Made by a program: the position numbers and the translations under genes. Shown here in pieces: positions 44,132 through 51,804 of a DNA stretch of 64,000 nucleotides (the first letter of the stretch is position 1; each line of letters opens with the position of its first letter). The notes below the pieces were generated by a model. It saw nothing but the letters and a program-made list of their open reading frames with translations. It ran no database searches and had not been told where the DNA came from. This DNA comes from Lysinibacillus xylanilyticus (GTDB lineage: Bacteria > Bacillota > Bacilli > Bacillales_A > Planococcaceae): positions 1 through 64,000 of the forward strand of contig NZ_MDDN01000011.1 in the NCBI RefSeq assembly GCF_001708185.1. The letters run 5' to 3'.

Positions 44132-44425
44132 AAAAAAATCCCACCTCCAAGACGTTTTGTCTTAGGGACGAGATTGTGGAATTTATATTCACGTGGTGCC
44201 ACCCTAGTTCACTATTATGTCACCATAATAGTCTTTTCAGTACGGCATACATACTTATGCTTATACTGTTACTCTGTAACGGGAGTTCCCGTCGCACCAT
44301 CATTCAAGTAGAAATCCAATGCGCTACTCCGAGGCTTGTTTCAATAATTCGTTCCTACTCGTTTTCAGCAACTCGAGCTCTCTGGGAAGAACAGCCTTAT
44401 TTACTTTTCTCTTCAATGTATTTTC
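44132..44425 (-). promoter_or_regulatory. T-box riboswitch upstream of the MFS gene
   Basis: On the minus strand are the stem I landmarks AGAGAG, GTTGCTGAAAAC and GGAGTAG. They are followed by the antiterminator T-box AGGGTGGCACCACG (about 44203) and a terminator (CCCTAAGAC/GTCTTGGAGG with T7 at 44132). The variable T-box base is C, which pairs with a tRNA having discriminator G, as tRNA-Asn in this window has. The specifier codon could not be fixed with confidence by eye. Confidence 0.93.
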
Positions 44426-44497
44426 GCTAGTGTAGCATAAATTTGTATTTTTAGTAAAGTGTTACTTTTGGAATATTCCGATAAACCGAAAAGTATT

Positions 44498-44550
44498 TTT
44501 AAAAATATAAGCCAGTAGCCTTTCATTTCAATATAAAGGGCTGCTGGCTT
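44498..44550 (-). terminator. Terminator after the XRE-cupin gene
   Basis: On the minus strand AAGCCAGCAGCCC pairs with GGCTACTGGCTT and is followed by ATATTTTTAAA. It lies 100 bases past the regulator's stop. Confidence 0.75.
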
Positions 44551-44648
44551 GTTTAATTAAAATAGGTGAATAATTGACTCTTGCCATCTATTAAGTTTTA
44601 TCAAAATAAACGAAGCAATGCGTCAGTTAGTGGATTTATGGTATTAAT

Positions 44649-45197
44649 TTAAACTTTGATGGTAGTTGAAGTAATAAATATAAAATTTGTAGGTTTATCT
44701 GTTTTATTAAACCAGTTGTGGGGGATGGTCGAATTCATATGAATACTATCCCCAGGATATAGATCATATTCTGTATTATCAAGAATGATTGTCAAGATTC
44801 CATCGGTGACATATATAAACTCCTGTCCTGCATGTGAAAAAGGGGTCTCTCGTTGGTCTCCCGGTAATAAGGTTACTAAAATCGGCACAAATATAGGATT
44901 TGATACATTTCCAGAAAGGTCCGAATAAATAAACGATGACTTATGTTCGGATTGTTTATAAGTTCCTCGCCTAATCATATCTTTGTCCATTTGTATTGTA
45001 TCCGGAAAGAAATAACTAGGACTAACACCAAGAGCTTCAGATATTTTGCGCAAGGAATGTAATGTGATAGAACAAAGAGATCGTTCTACTTGAGATAAAA
45101 AGCTTATCGATAAATCTGTTTTTTCAGAGACTTCCTTTAATGTCATTTTTTTTGACTTACGAAGTCTTTTTATTAAAATCCCTATATCTTGATCCAT
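44649..45197 (-). CDS. XRE-family regulator with C-terminal cupin domain
   Basis: A 182-residue protein. A helix-turn-helix (residues 5-60: LIKRLRKSKKMTLKEVSEKT, LSISFLSQVERSLCSITLHS) is followed by a small-barrel cupin domain (about 105-180: PFSHAGQEFIYVTDGILTII, LYPGDSIHMNSTIPHNWFNK). Such proteins often regulate amino acid, polyamine or hydroxyproline catabolism. It is divergent from the racemase gene 459 bases away and may bind sites there. AAGTATATATAATACTT at 45230-45246, upstream of its own start, could be an autoregulatory site. Confidence 0.9.
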   Translation of the reverse strand: MDQDIGILIKRLRKSKKMTLKEVSEKTDLSISFLSQVERSLCSITLHSLRKISEALGVSPSYFFPDTIQMDKDMIRRGTYKQSEHKSSFIYSDLSGNVSNPIFVPILVTLLPGDQRETPFSHAGQEFIYVTDGILTIILDNTEYDLYPGDSIHMNSTIPHNWFNKTDKPTNFIFITSTTIKV

Positions 45198-45348
45198 TTT
45201 ATCAACCTCAAATATAGTCTTATTGTAATAAAGTATATATAATACTTAAATTCTTGTAAAGTTATGGTAGCCTTTGGGTTTGAGTTGTTTTTAACTGCGA
45301 GACCTGTTGACGTTTAACTTTTTTAGTAGAAGTCTTTTGGAAAAAATA

Positions 45349-45394
45349 TTGAATCTTCAGAAATTGAATGTATAATAATTGTAAACGCTTTACA
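45349..45394 (+). promoter_or_regulatory. Promoter with cre-like site for the racemase operon
   Basis: The -35 TTGAAT (45349-45354) is followed by a 16-base spacer and an extended -10 TGTATAAT (TATAAT 45371-45376). The palindrome TGTAAACGCTTTACA (45380-45394) lies at the expected transcription start. It resembles a CcpA cre site but is one base longer than the 14-base consensus. Confidence 0.55.
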
Positions 45395-45419
45395 TTTCTA
45401 ATTTTATCTTTTGATAAAA

Positions 45420-45436
45420 TTTAAGTGGTATTTAAA
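45420..45436. promoter_or_regulatory. 17-bp palindrome, copy 1 (TTTAAGT-N3-ATTTAAA)
   Basis: TTTAAGTGGTATTTAAA, a near-palindrome, lies 25 bases after the cre-like element. It is one of four copies confined to the racemase/symporter group and a candidate operator of a dedicated regulator. Confidence 0.7.
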
Positions 45437-45545
45437 TTTTACTTACATAAACTTTATGAAGTTGAATTTTTTATGTAATAATCAAGTTCAAATCTAGGTG
45501 AATCATGAAATAGCATTTAATAAATGCAATTTTTTTAGGTGAAAA

Positions 45546-45562
45546 TTTAAGTCACATTTAAA
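45546..45562. promoter_or_regulatory. 17-bp palindrome, copy 2
   Basis: TTTAAGTCACATTTAAA lies 126 bases after copy 1 and 95 bases before the racemase start codon. Confidence 0.7.
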
Positions 45563-45656
45563 TTTAGAGGGATATTTGCAGATAATTAAAGCTATGATTA
45601 AATAACGTGTTTATTAACAAATGTATTAAATATCAAACAAATTGGAGGGAAGAATG

Positions 45657-46658
45657 ATGGAATTCAAAAAAATGTTTACTACGATTGATCTCCATGTATC
45701 TGGAGAACCGTTGCGTATTATTACTGGAGGTTTACCAGAAATTAAAGGAGGCACGCAGCTAGAAAGACGTGCCTATTGTATGGAACATTTAGATCATATT
45801 CGAGAAGTTTTAATGTATGAGCCTAGAGGTCATGATGGCATGTATGGTTGCATTATTACTCCACCAGCAAGCGAAGGCGCAGATCTAGGTGTGTTGTTTA
45901 TGCACAATGAGGGTTGGAGTACAATGTGTGGCCATGGCGTTATTGCGGTAGTGACCATGGCTATTGAAACAGGCATGATTGAGGTGAAAGATGAAAATGA
46001 TAAACTGATCATTGATTGTCCGTGTGGGCCTGTAACAGCGTATGCAAAGTGTAGAGGAACTAAAGTAGAATCTGTCTCCTTTGAAAATGTACCTTCTTTC
46101 GTCTATAGAAAAGATTTTCCGATTAAAATTGATGGTTACGAATTTGATGTGGATATTTCATACGGTGGTGCTTTTTATGCCGTGGTTGATAGTGAAAAAG
46201 TTGGCTTGAAAGTGAACAACAAAGATTTATGGGATTTACAAGTATCGGGTGACAAAATTAAACATTACATTGAAAGTCAAATTGAAGTAAAACATCCATT
46301 TGAAGATATAACGGGGATCTATGGTGTAATTTTCTCTGATAATCCAAAAGACAGCCATGCGGATTTACGAAATGTCACAATCTTTGCTGACAAACAGGTA
46401 GATCGATCTCCATGTGGTTCTGGTACTGCTGCAAGAGTAGCTACTTTATACGAACGTGGCGTACTGAAGGAAAGTGGAAGTTTTATTCATGAAAGTATAA
46501 CAGATGGACAATTTGTTGGTGAAATACTTTCTTTAACGAAAGTGGATGACTATAAAGCTGTTATTCCAAAAGTTACTGGGAACGCCTTTATTACAGGTTT
46601 CCATCAATTCGTGATTAGTCCAGAGGATCCCCTTAATAGAGGGTTTTTATTGAAGTAA
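45657..46658 (+). CDS. Proline racemase / hydroxyproline epimerase family enzyme
   Basis: A 333-residue cofactor-independent racemase. Both catalytic cysteines are present, Cys91 in MCGHG and Cys253 in [10 protein letters not shown]. This fits a racemase or 4-hydroxyproline 2-epimerase rather than the trans-3-hydroxyproline dehydratases, which replace the cysteine pair. GGAGGGA sits 6 bases before ATG 45657; ATG 45654 is the alternative. It is followed by an OCD-family enzyme (pyrroline-2-carboxylate reductase-like candidates belong there) and a symporter, indicating catabolism of a proline-type amino acid. Racemase versus epimerase cannot be settled here. Confidence 0.9.
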   Translation: MEFKKMFTTIDLHVSGEPLRIITGGLPEIKGGTQLERRAYCMEHLDHIREVLMYEPRGHDGMYGCIITPPASEGADLGVLFMHNEGWSTMCGHGVIAVVTMAIETGMIEVKDENDKLIIDCPCGPVTAYAKCRGTKVESVSFENVPSFVYRKDFPIKIDGYEFDVDISYGGAFYAVVDSEKVGLKVNNKDLWDLQVSGDKIKHYIESQIEVKHPFEDITGIYGVIFSDNPKDSHADLRNVTIFADKQVDRSPCGSGTAARVATLYERGVLKESGSFIHESITDGQFVGEILSLTKVDDYKAVIPKVTGNAFITGFHQFVISPEDPLNRGFLLK

Positions 46659-46752
46659 ATTTGCTGCTGATTTTGCACCTAATGTAGTAGCCAAAAATTT
46701 AATTTTTGTACCAAATGCGATGGATATAAAGTTAGAAAAAGGGTGGGGAATT

Positions 46753-47730
46753 ATGTTAGTTATAAGTACGGATGAACAAAAAAGTTTAGTAGATATGAAT
46801 GAAGTTATTGAATGTGTGGCTGTTGCCTTGAGGGAATTTTCAGCAAATAGAACTATTACACCTATCCGCGCTGCTCTGCCTTTCGATAACGGCCAAAATA
46901 CAGCATTGATTATGCCATCGGTAGCAGAAGAACTTAGTAGTGTCGGATTAAAGATAGTAACAGTAGCACCTAATAATAAAGAATTAGGTAAGAAAACGAT
47001 AACGGGCGTAGTAATGCTATCAGATTTTAAAACTGGCGAACCAATTGCTCTACTAGAAGGTTCTTATTTAACAATGATTAGAACGGGTGCGTTATCAGGT
47101 GTTGCAACGAAGTATTTATCTCGTGAAGATTCAAAAAAGTTATGCATCATCGGCACGGGGGAACAAGCAAAAGGTCTAGTTGAAGCAATAGTAGCTGTAC
47201 GAAATATTGAAGAAATTCTTCTTTATAATAGAACGGAGCAAAAAGCACATGAATTCGCGAAGTATATTAGAAATAAATTCGATAAGCATGTACAAGTTTA
47301 TTCAGATCCGAATGAAGCGGTACTTAAAGCTGATATTATTGTGACCACAACCAATTCTTCAACACCAGTTTTTTCTGAACCGTTAAAGCCAGGTGTTCAT
47401 GTAAATGCGGTTGGTTCATTCAGACCTACGATGCAGGAATTGCCGTCTCATGCTCTTTCTTCAGCTCACAAAGTAGTAGTTGAATCTAAAGAAGCAGCCA
47501 TAGAAGAGACTGGTGACATAATAATTCCAATAAATGAAGGAGTCTTTGATTCGGGTGATATCTTTGGAGAGCTCGGACAAATTATTGACGGGCAACTAAA
47601 AGGAAGAGAAAGTGCAGAAGAAATTACGCTATTTAAATCGGTAGGATTAGCGGTTGTAGACATTGTAGTTGCAAAGTATTTTTATGACAAGGCTATTAAA
47701 CATAAAATGGGGACTTACATTAACCTTTAA
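46753..47730 (+). CDS. Ornithine cyclodeaminase / mu-crystallin family enzyme
   Basis: A 325-residue NAD(P)-dependent protein. The family blocks are GLKIVTVAPNN, ALLEGSYLTMIRTGALSGVATKYLS, the nucleotide-binding LCIIGTGEQAKGLVEAI, VTTTNSSTPVF, VNAVGSFRPTMQELP and a DIFGELGQIIDGQ tail. The family includes ornithine cyclodeaminase, alanine dehydrogenase and delta1-pyrroline-2-carboxylate reductase. The last fits best next to a proline racemase-family gene. ATG 46753 follows GGGTGGGG by 5 bases; ATG 46720 is in frame upstream without a site. Confidence 0.88.
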   Translation: MLVISTDEQKSLVDMNEVIECVAVALREFSANRTITPIRAALPFDNGQNTALIMPSVAEELSSVGLKIVTVAPNNKELGKKTITGVVMLSDFKTGEPIALLEGSYLTMIRTGALSGVATKYLSREDSKKLCIIGTGEQAKGLVEAIVAVRNIEEILLYNRTEQKAHEFAKYIRNKFDKHVQVYSDPNEAVLKADIIVTTTNSSTPVFSEPLKPGVHVNAVGSFRPTMQELPSHALSSAHKVVVESKEAAIEETGDIIIPINEGVFDSGDIFGELGQIIDGQLKGRESAEEITLFKSVGLAVVDIVVAKYFYDKAIKHKMGTYINL

Positions 47731-47737
47731 AATTATA

Positions 47738-47754
47738 GTTAAGTGTCATTTAAA
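47738..47754. promoter_or_regulatory. 17-bp palindrome, copy 3
   Basis: GTTAAGTGTCATTTAAA differs from the other copies at its first base. It lies 8 bases after the OCD-family stop codon and upstream of the symporter gene. Confidence 0.6.
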
Positions 47755-47833
47755 TAACTAAGTTGGTGCGGAACTATCAAGATGTTGAAATATTTTAATT
47801 GAGTCCATTTTTTGGCTCATCATTATAACGTGG

Positions 47834-48020
47834 GGTTGATTTCTATTCCGACTGGGCGCTTTGCTGCTGACGCTTCGCTTTCGCGCAGATAAACCATTTG
47901 CCGCTGACGCTTCGCTTTCGCGCAGATAAACCATTTGCCGCTGACGCTTCGCTTTCGCGCAGAGCAAAGCTTCCTAGGGGTGTTCAGTCTTCACTCCAAT
48001 TCAACCGCATACGTTTTAAC
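47834..48020 (-). repeat. Interspersed repeat, family A, copy 2 (inverted)
   Basis: Read on the minus strand it runs from GTTAAAACGTATGCGGTTGA to GGAATAGAAATCAACC, the same ends as the copies at 9025 and 50248. Inside are three tandem copies of a 33-base unit with GCTGACGCTTCGCTTTCGCG and AGATAAACCATTTGCC. It separates palindrome copies 3 and 4. Confidence 0.85.
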
Positions 48021-48068
48021 AAAAATACTGCCCTATATTTTGGTAACAGAGCGTTTTTTACACAAAAA

Positions 48069-48085
48069 TTTAAGTCCCACTTAAA
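48069..48085. promoter_or_regulatory. 17-bp palindrome, copy 4 (perfect)
   Basis: TTTAAGTCCCACTTAAA is a perfect palindrome with 7-base arms and a CCC centre. It lies 100 bases before the symporter start and best defines the consensus. Confidence 0.72.
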
Positions 48086-48184
48086 AATAATGAAGATTAA
48101 TACAGATAATAGTTAGTTAAATATTGCGGATTTAGTTAACTGAATATTTTGTCTTTTGTGCTTAGAGAATAAGGAGGTGTTTGC

Positions 48185-49399
48185 ATGAAGTGGTGGAGGA
48201 ATCAAAAGCTATATGTAAAGATTTTCATCGGGGTATTAGTAGGGATTGTGTTAGGTTTTGTCTTTGGACCCAAAGTTGCCATTATAAAACCTATCGGGGA
48301 CATTTTTATTCGCTTGTTACAAATGCTCATCGTTCCATTGGCCTTTTTCAGTATTGTATCGGGTATTACTAAGCTTGAAGATATTAAAATGTTAAAGTCT
48401 ATCGGTGGTAAAATAATGATTATTTATGTTCTTACCACTTTATTAGCGACGATTATTGGTGTCGTTACGGCCCTTTTAATCAGCCCAGGTAAAGGAGAGG
48501 TAGGGCTTCTCGGTAAAACAGAAGCTATAGATCAAGAGGAATTTAGTTTTCTTGATAATATTGTTCAATGGTTTCCGTCAAACGTTGTGCAATCAATGGC
48601 AGAGACCAATATGCTTCAAATTATTATCTTTGCTGTTTTTGTCGGAGTTGCCATAGTACTTCTTGGAGACAAAGTGAATAGAATTAAGGAATTAGCTCAT
48701 GAAGGCGCGGATTTGATGATTAAGATTGCTGAAATTGTTATTAATTTTGCTCCATTTGGAATTATGGCATTAATCGCAAACGTTGTCGGAACGCTTGGGT
48801 TTGGGGTAGTGATCGAAGTTGGTCGATATGTATTATCAGCATTTATCGGGTTTTTAATTATTCTCTTAGTGGTCTATCCGATTATGTTAAAAGTATTAGG
48901 AAAAACCAGTCCAGTTTTCTTTTACAAACAAATAAGTCCAGCTATGCTTGTAGCTTGTAGTACAACATCAAGTAGTGCAACACTTCCTGCGTCGATGGAG
49001 GTTTCAAAAAGGGGACTTAAAATACCAGAACATATATATGGTTTCACGCTTCCACTTGGCGCTACACTTAATATGAATGGATTAGCATCGACATTAGGTG
49101 TTCTAGCAGTATTTGCGGCAAATCTATATGGGCTCCCTATTACGTTCAGTATGATTTTACAAACTGCTTTTTTAGGTGTTGTTCTTGCAATGGGCTGCGC
49201 AGGAGTGAAAGGGGCGGATGTTGTGACTGCATCACTATTGCTTTCTACAATGGGTCTTCCTCTTACAATAATCCCAATCATTGCGGCTGTTTCTCCAATT
49301 GTAGATATGGGGAATACCGTGGTCAATATTACTGGTGATATAGCAGGAACACAGATTGTTCATCAAAGAAACCCCGAATACTCAAATGAAGGAGTTTAA
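48185..49399 (+). CDS. Dicarboxylate/amino acid:cation symporter (DAACS)
   Basis: A 404-residue GltP/DctA-type symporter. Features are LRLLQMLIVPLAFFSIVSGI in helix 2, the serine-rich CSTTSSSATLPASMEVSKRG loop, the cation-binding LGATLNMNGLAS and the final SPIVDMGNTVVNITGDI. ATG 48185 follows AAGGAGGTG by 6 bases. The upstream palindromes tie it to the racemase group, so it probably imports the amino acid that the racemase and OCD-family enzyme act on. A terminator follows. Confidence 0.92.
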   Translation: MKWWRNQKLYVKIFIGVLVGIVLGFVFGPKVAIIKPIGDIFIRLLQMLIVPLAFFSIVSGITKLEDIKMLKSIGGKIMIIYVLTTLLATIIGVVTALLISPGKGEVGLLGKTEAIDQEEFSFLDNIVQWFPSNVVQSMAETNMLQIIIFAVFVGVAIVLLGDKVNRIKELAHEGADLMIKIAEIVINFAPFGIMALIANVVGTLGFGVVIEVGRYVLSAFIGFLIILLVVYPIMLKVLGKTSPVFFYKQISPAMLVACSTTSSSATLPASMEVSKRGLKIPEHIYGFTLPLGATLNMNGLASTLGVLAVFAANLYGLPITFSMILQTAFLGVVLAMGCAGVKGADVVTASLLLSTMGLPLTIIPIIAAVSPIVDMGNTVVNITGDIAGTQIVHQRNPEYSNEGV

Positions 49400-49412
49400 A
49401 AAAGTCTAAAAG

Positions 49413-49453
49413 TGGCTTGAGCCTTATTTTAATGGGCCCAAGCCATATTTTTT
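49413..49453 (+). terminator. Terminator after the DAACS symporter
   Basis: TGGCTTGAGCC pairs with GGGCCCAAGCCA and is followed by T7. Confidence 0.88.
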
Positions 49454-49470
49454 TGCGTATGAAAAAGTGT

Positions 49471-49572
49471 TCCGATAAATGTGAGAAACATTCCGATAAA
49501 CTATGAAATTGTTCCGATAAATCTTGAAAACATACCGATATTTCACGAAAAGGTTCTGATAATCTTATTGAA
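49471..49572 (+). repeat. Five-copy 21-bp phased array, core TCCGATAAA
   Basis: TCCGATAAA (49471), TCCGATAAA (49492), TCCGATAAA (49513), ACCGATATT (49534) and TCTGATAAT (49555) start exactly 21 bases apart. The intervening bases share only a loose GAAA. The last unit runs into the stop codon of the convergent hydrolase gene. Confidence 0.88.
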
Positions 49573-50182
49573 GATAGGCTTTAAGTGCTGTTAATAGTGA
49601 TTGGCAAATGATGATTGATTCTACTGTATTAATAGCTATTTCAAGAGAATGGTCAGCATTTTTTACAATAGCAAGCTCATGTGAAGAAAGTTGTTCTAAA
49701 CGTTCTTTAGAATAATGAGGATCAGCTGTACCGATTGCTAAAAACGTCTGCTTTTCTAGTAAGTTTTGCATGATATGTTCAAGAGACAATAAGGGAGTAA
49801 AAAGTACATAACGAGAAGGAACAAGTGAAGACTGTTGCATATAAAAATCTATGATAGCCAATGTTCCAAGTGATTTTCCTATATATACAGCTTCCGTATA
49901 AGATTTGGTGCTTAAAATATAGTCTACAATAGGATTTGCTGCATTATAAACCATTTCTGAAATAGCTTCTGGCTCCTGTTCGAATTGCTGCGGATCAAAT
50001 GTATAGCATACCTGTACAACATCATAGCCAAGCTCTAGCATCAGTACCGTGGAATAATAAAGAAGTGGTTTTTCATAAGTATAGCCTGTGCCAGAGAACA
50101 TAAAGCAAACTTTATCACTAGTGCTGTCAAAGTAATTGTATGCAATGCCATTATGTTGTTCTTTTTTAAGTTTCATTTTCAT
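49565..50182 (-). CDS. Alpha/beta hydrolase family protein
   Basis: A 205-residue protein with a small alpha/beta-hydrolase plan: CFMFSGTGYTYEKPLLYYST (oxyanion region), nucleophile Ser104 in YIGKSLGTLA, Asp in AIGTADPHYSKE and His in VKNADHSLEI. This is a complete Ser-Asp-His triad. No lid domain or signal peptide is seen, so it is a cytoplasmic esterase-like enzyme of unknown substrate. ATG 50182 follows TGGAGG by 8 bases; the frame is open to 50242 without a site. Confidence 0.85.
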   Translation of the reverse strand: MKMKLKKEQHNGIAYNYFDSTSDKVCFMFSGTGYTYEKPLLYYSTVLMLELGYDVVQVCYTFDPQQFEQEPEAISEMVYNAANPIVDYILSTKSYTEAVYIGKSLGTLAIIDFYMQQSSLVPSRYVLFTPLLSLEHIMQNLLEKQTFLAIGTADPHYSKERLEQLSSHELAIVKNADHSLEIAINTVESIIICQSLLTALKAYLQ

Positions 50183-50247
50183 GGAAATACCTCCATTTTT
50201 CTTCCTTTTATTAGGTTCATCACCAAAAGTTGTGGATGACATTTATT

Positions 50248-50361
50248 AAAACGTATGCCATGTATATAGGTTGAGTGGAGGTTGGACGCCCCCAGGAAGC
50301 TCTGCTCTGCGCGAAAGCGAAGCGTAAGCGGCAAAGCGCTCAGTCGGAACGGAAATCAACC
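50248..50361 (+). repeat. Interspersed repeat, family A, copy 3
   Basis: It runs from AAACGTATGCCATGTATATA with GGTTGAGTGGAGG to CAGTCGGAACGGAAATCAAC. The centre holds CTCTGCGCGAAAGCGAAGCG, the complement of the core seen in copy 2. It fills the gap between two genes transcribed away from each other. Confidence 0.85.
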
Positions 50362-50422
50362 ACACGTTTTAGTGGTGATCCTTTTATTGTATAATTTTAC
50401 TATAACAAGGAGGGGGAATTTT

Positions 50423-51391
50423 ATGAAGGCGGTTATCATCAATGAGTTTGGCACTTCTGATGTTTTAAAGTATGTGGAATGTCCAAAGCCTACTATTTCG
50501 GAAGGGGAAGTATTAATACGCACGTCATATACGAGTGTGAATTTTGCTGATATTAAAAACCGAACAGGGAATAAGGCAAAAGCGAATTTTCCGATGATAC
50601 TTGGTTTAGATGTAGCGGGTGTAGTGGAAGAAGTTTTTGATGAAAGCAGTGTTTTTATTAAGGGGGACCAAGTAATTGCATTCCCGAAAAATGGAGCCTA
50701 TGCAGAATATGTGGTGGCAAAAGAGCAGCTCGTTTTTAAAATTCCAAATGATGTCCCTTTGGAAAAGATAGCTGCTGTGCCAACAGTTTCATTTCTATCT
50801 TATCTTTTGACACATCAAATCGCTCCAATTAGTAAGGACGATCGTGTATTAATTCATGCTGCATCCGGTGGGGTAGGGACAATGCTTATTCAAATGGTGA
50901 AAAAGCTAGGTGCTAAGAAAATTATTGGCACGGTTAGTGATATGAAGAAAGCGCCAATTGCCTTTGAACTAGGTGCACATCATGTGCTGACATATGAAAA
51001 TTTTGGTGAACAAGTTAATGAATATACGGATGGTCAAGGTGTTAACATTATTTTTGACTCAATTGCAGGTAATATTACGGAAGAGAGTTTTAACTGCTTA
51101 GCTCCTTATGGTACGCTAGTGCAATTTGGAAATAGTGGTGGTAAGGCAGGAAATATAAAAACATCTGATTTACATAGTAGCTGCCGCAATGTGAAAGGCT
51201 TTAGCTTAGGAACGACTCGAGCCTTCAAACCTGAAATGCTACAACAAGTTGCGCAGGAGATGTTTACTTTATTGAAAGATGAAAGTTTCCAAGTACCAAT
51301 TGCCAATGTTTTTGCATTAGAGGACATGCAGAAAGCCCATAAATTAATGGAAAGTCGTCAGCATCAAGGGAAAATTTTAATTAAAATATAA
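50423..51391 (+). CDS. Zinc-independent quinone oxidoreductase / MDR family
   Basis: A 322-residue medium-chain reductase. It has a GroES-like N-terminal domain (AVIINEFGTSDVLKYVECP, MILGLDVAGVVEE) and a Rossmann domain with HAASGGVGTMLIQMVKKLGAK. The zinc-binding cysteine cluster of alcohol dehydrogenases is absent, so it belongs to the NADPH:quinone reductase/QOR group. ATG 50423 follows AAGGAGGGGG; the open frame before it comes from the interspersed repeat. Single-gene unit. Confidence 0.9.
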   Translation: MKAVIINEFGTSDVLKYVECPKPTISEGEVLIRTSYTSVNFADIKNRTGNKAKANFPMILGLDVAGVVEEVFDESSVFIKGDQVIAFPKNGAYAEYVVAKEQLVFKIPNDVPLEKIAAVPTVSFLSYLLTHQIAPISKDDRVLIHAASGGVGTMLIQMVKKLGAKKIIGTVSDMKKAPIAFELGAHHVLTYENFGEQVNEYTDGQGVNIIFDSIAGNITEESFNCLAPYGTLVQFGNSGGKAGNIKTSDLHSSCRNVKGFSLGTTRAFKPEMLQQVAQEMFTLLKDESFQVPIANVFALEDMQKAHKLMESRQHQGKILIKI

Positions 51392-51397
51392 AACATT

Positions 51398-51434
51398 AAA
51401 ACCCTGTATAGATACACACTATACAGGGTTTTAT
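51398..51434 (+). terminator. Terminator after the quinone oxidoreductase gene
   Basis: AAAACCCTGTATAG pairs with CTATACAGGGTTTT around ATACACA. Confidence 0.9.
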
Positions 51435-51499
51435 AGTGTAAAAAACAAAATGGTCAAGAAGGTTTTGGCGAATGTTGTGGCTCTTTAAATGAGGGTGAT

Positions 51500-51610
51500 T
51501 TCCGATTCAGGCTACTCGCTTTCCTGTGGGCGAGCGTCGAGCCGCCCCCACCTTAAGTTGTTGCTGACGCTTCGCTAACACTCTGCTTCGCACAGATTTG
51601 CCGAAGGGCC
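51500..51610. repeat. Interspersed repeat fragment, family C with B/A core
   Basis: It contains CTCGCTTTCCTGTGGGCGAG and TCGAGCCGCC as in 31541-31640, then TTGCTGACGCTTCGCTAACA and CTCTGCTTCGCACAGA as in families A and B. It looks like a composite or rearranged copy. The rest of 51435-51804 is AT-rich, with a TATAAT at about 51755 and no gene. Confidence 0.55.
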
Positions 51611-51804
51611 ATACTTTCTACATAGTACAGAAACCTCTTCAAATATTTGTTAAAATACGATATTATTATATGGATTTTTGTATTTCTTTACCTTATTTTG
51701 ATATTGTTATTTGTTTTAGGTCAATTTTAAAATATAATGTTATGTTTGGCCTCTTGTATAATTAAGCGCGAATATAAAGGAATGGCTAATAGGAGAGTGA
51801 TGGA

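Noticed and set aside
47758-47967. Minus-strand 69-codon frame with repeated LSARKRSVS-type blocks
   Set aside because: The blocks are translations of the 33-base tandem unit in a family A repeat.
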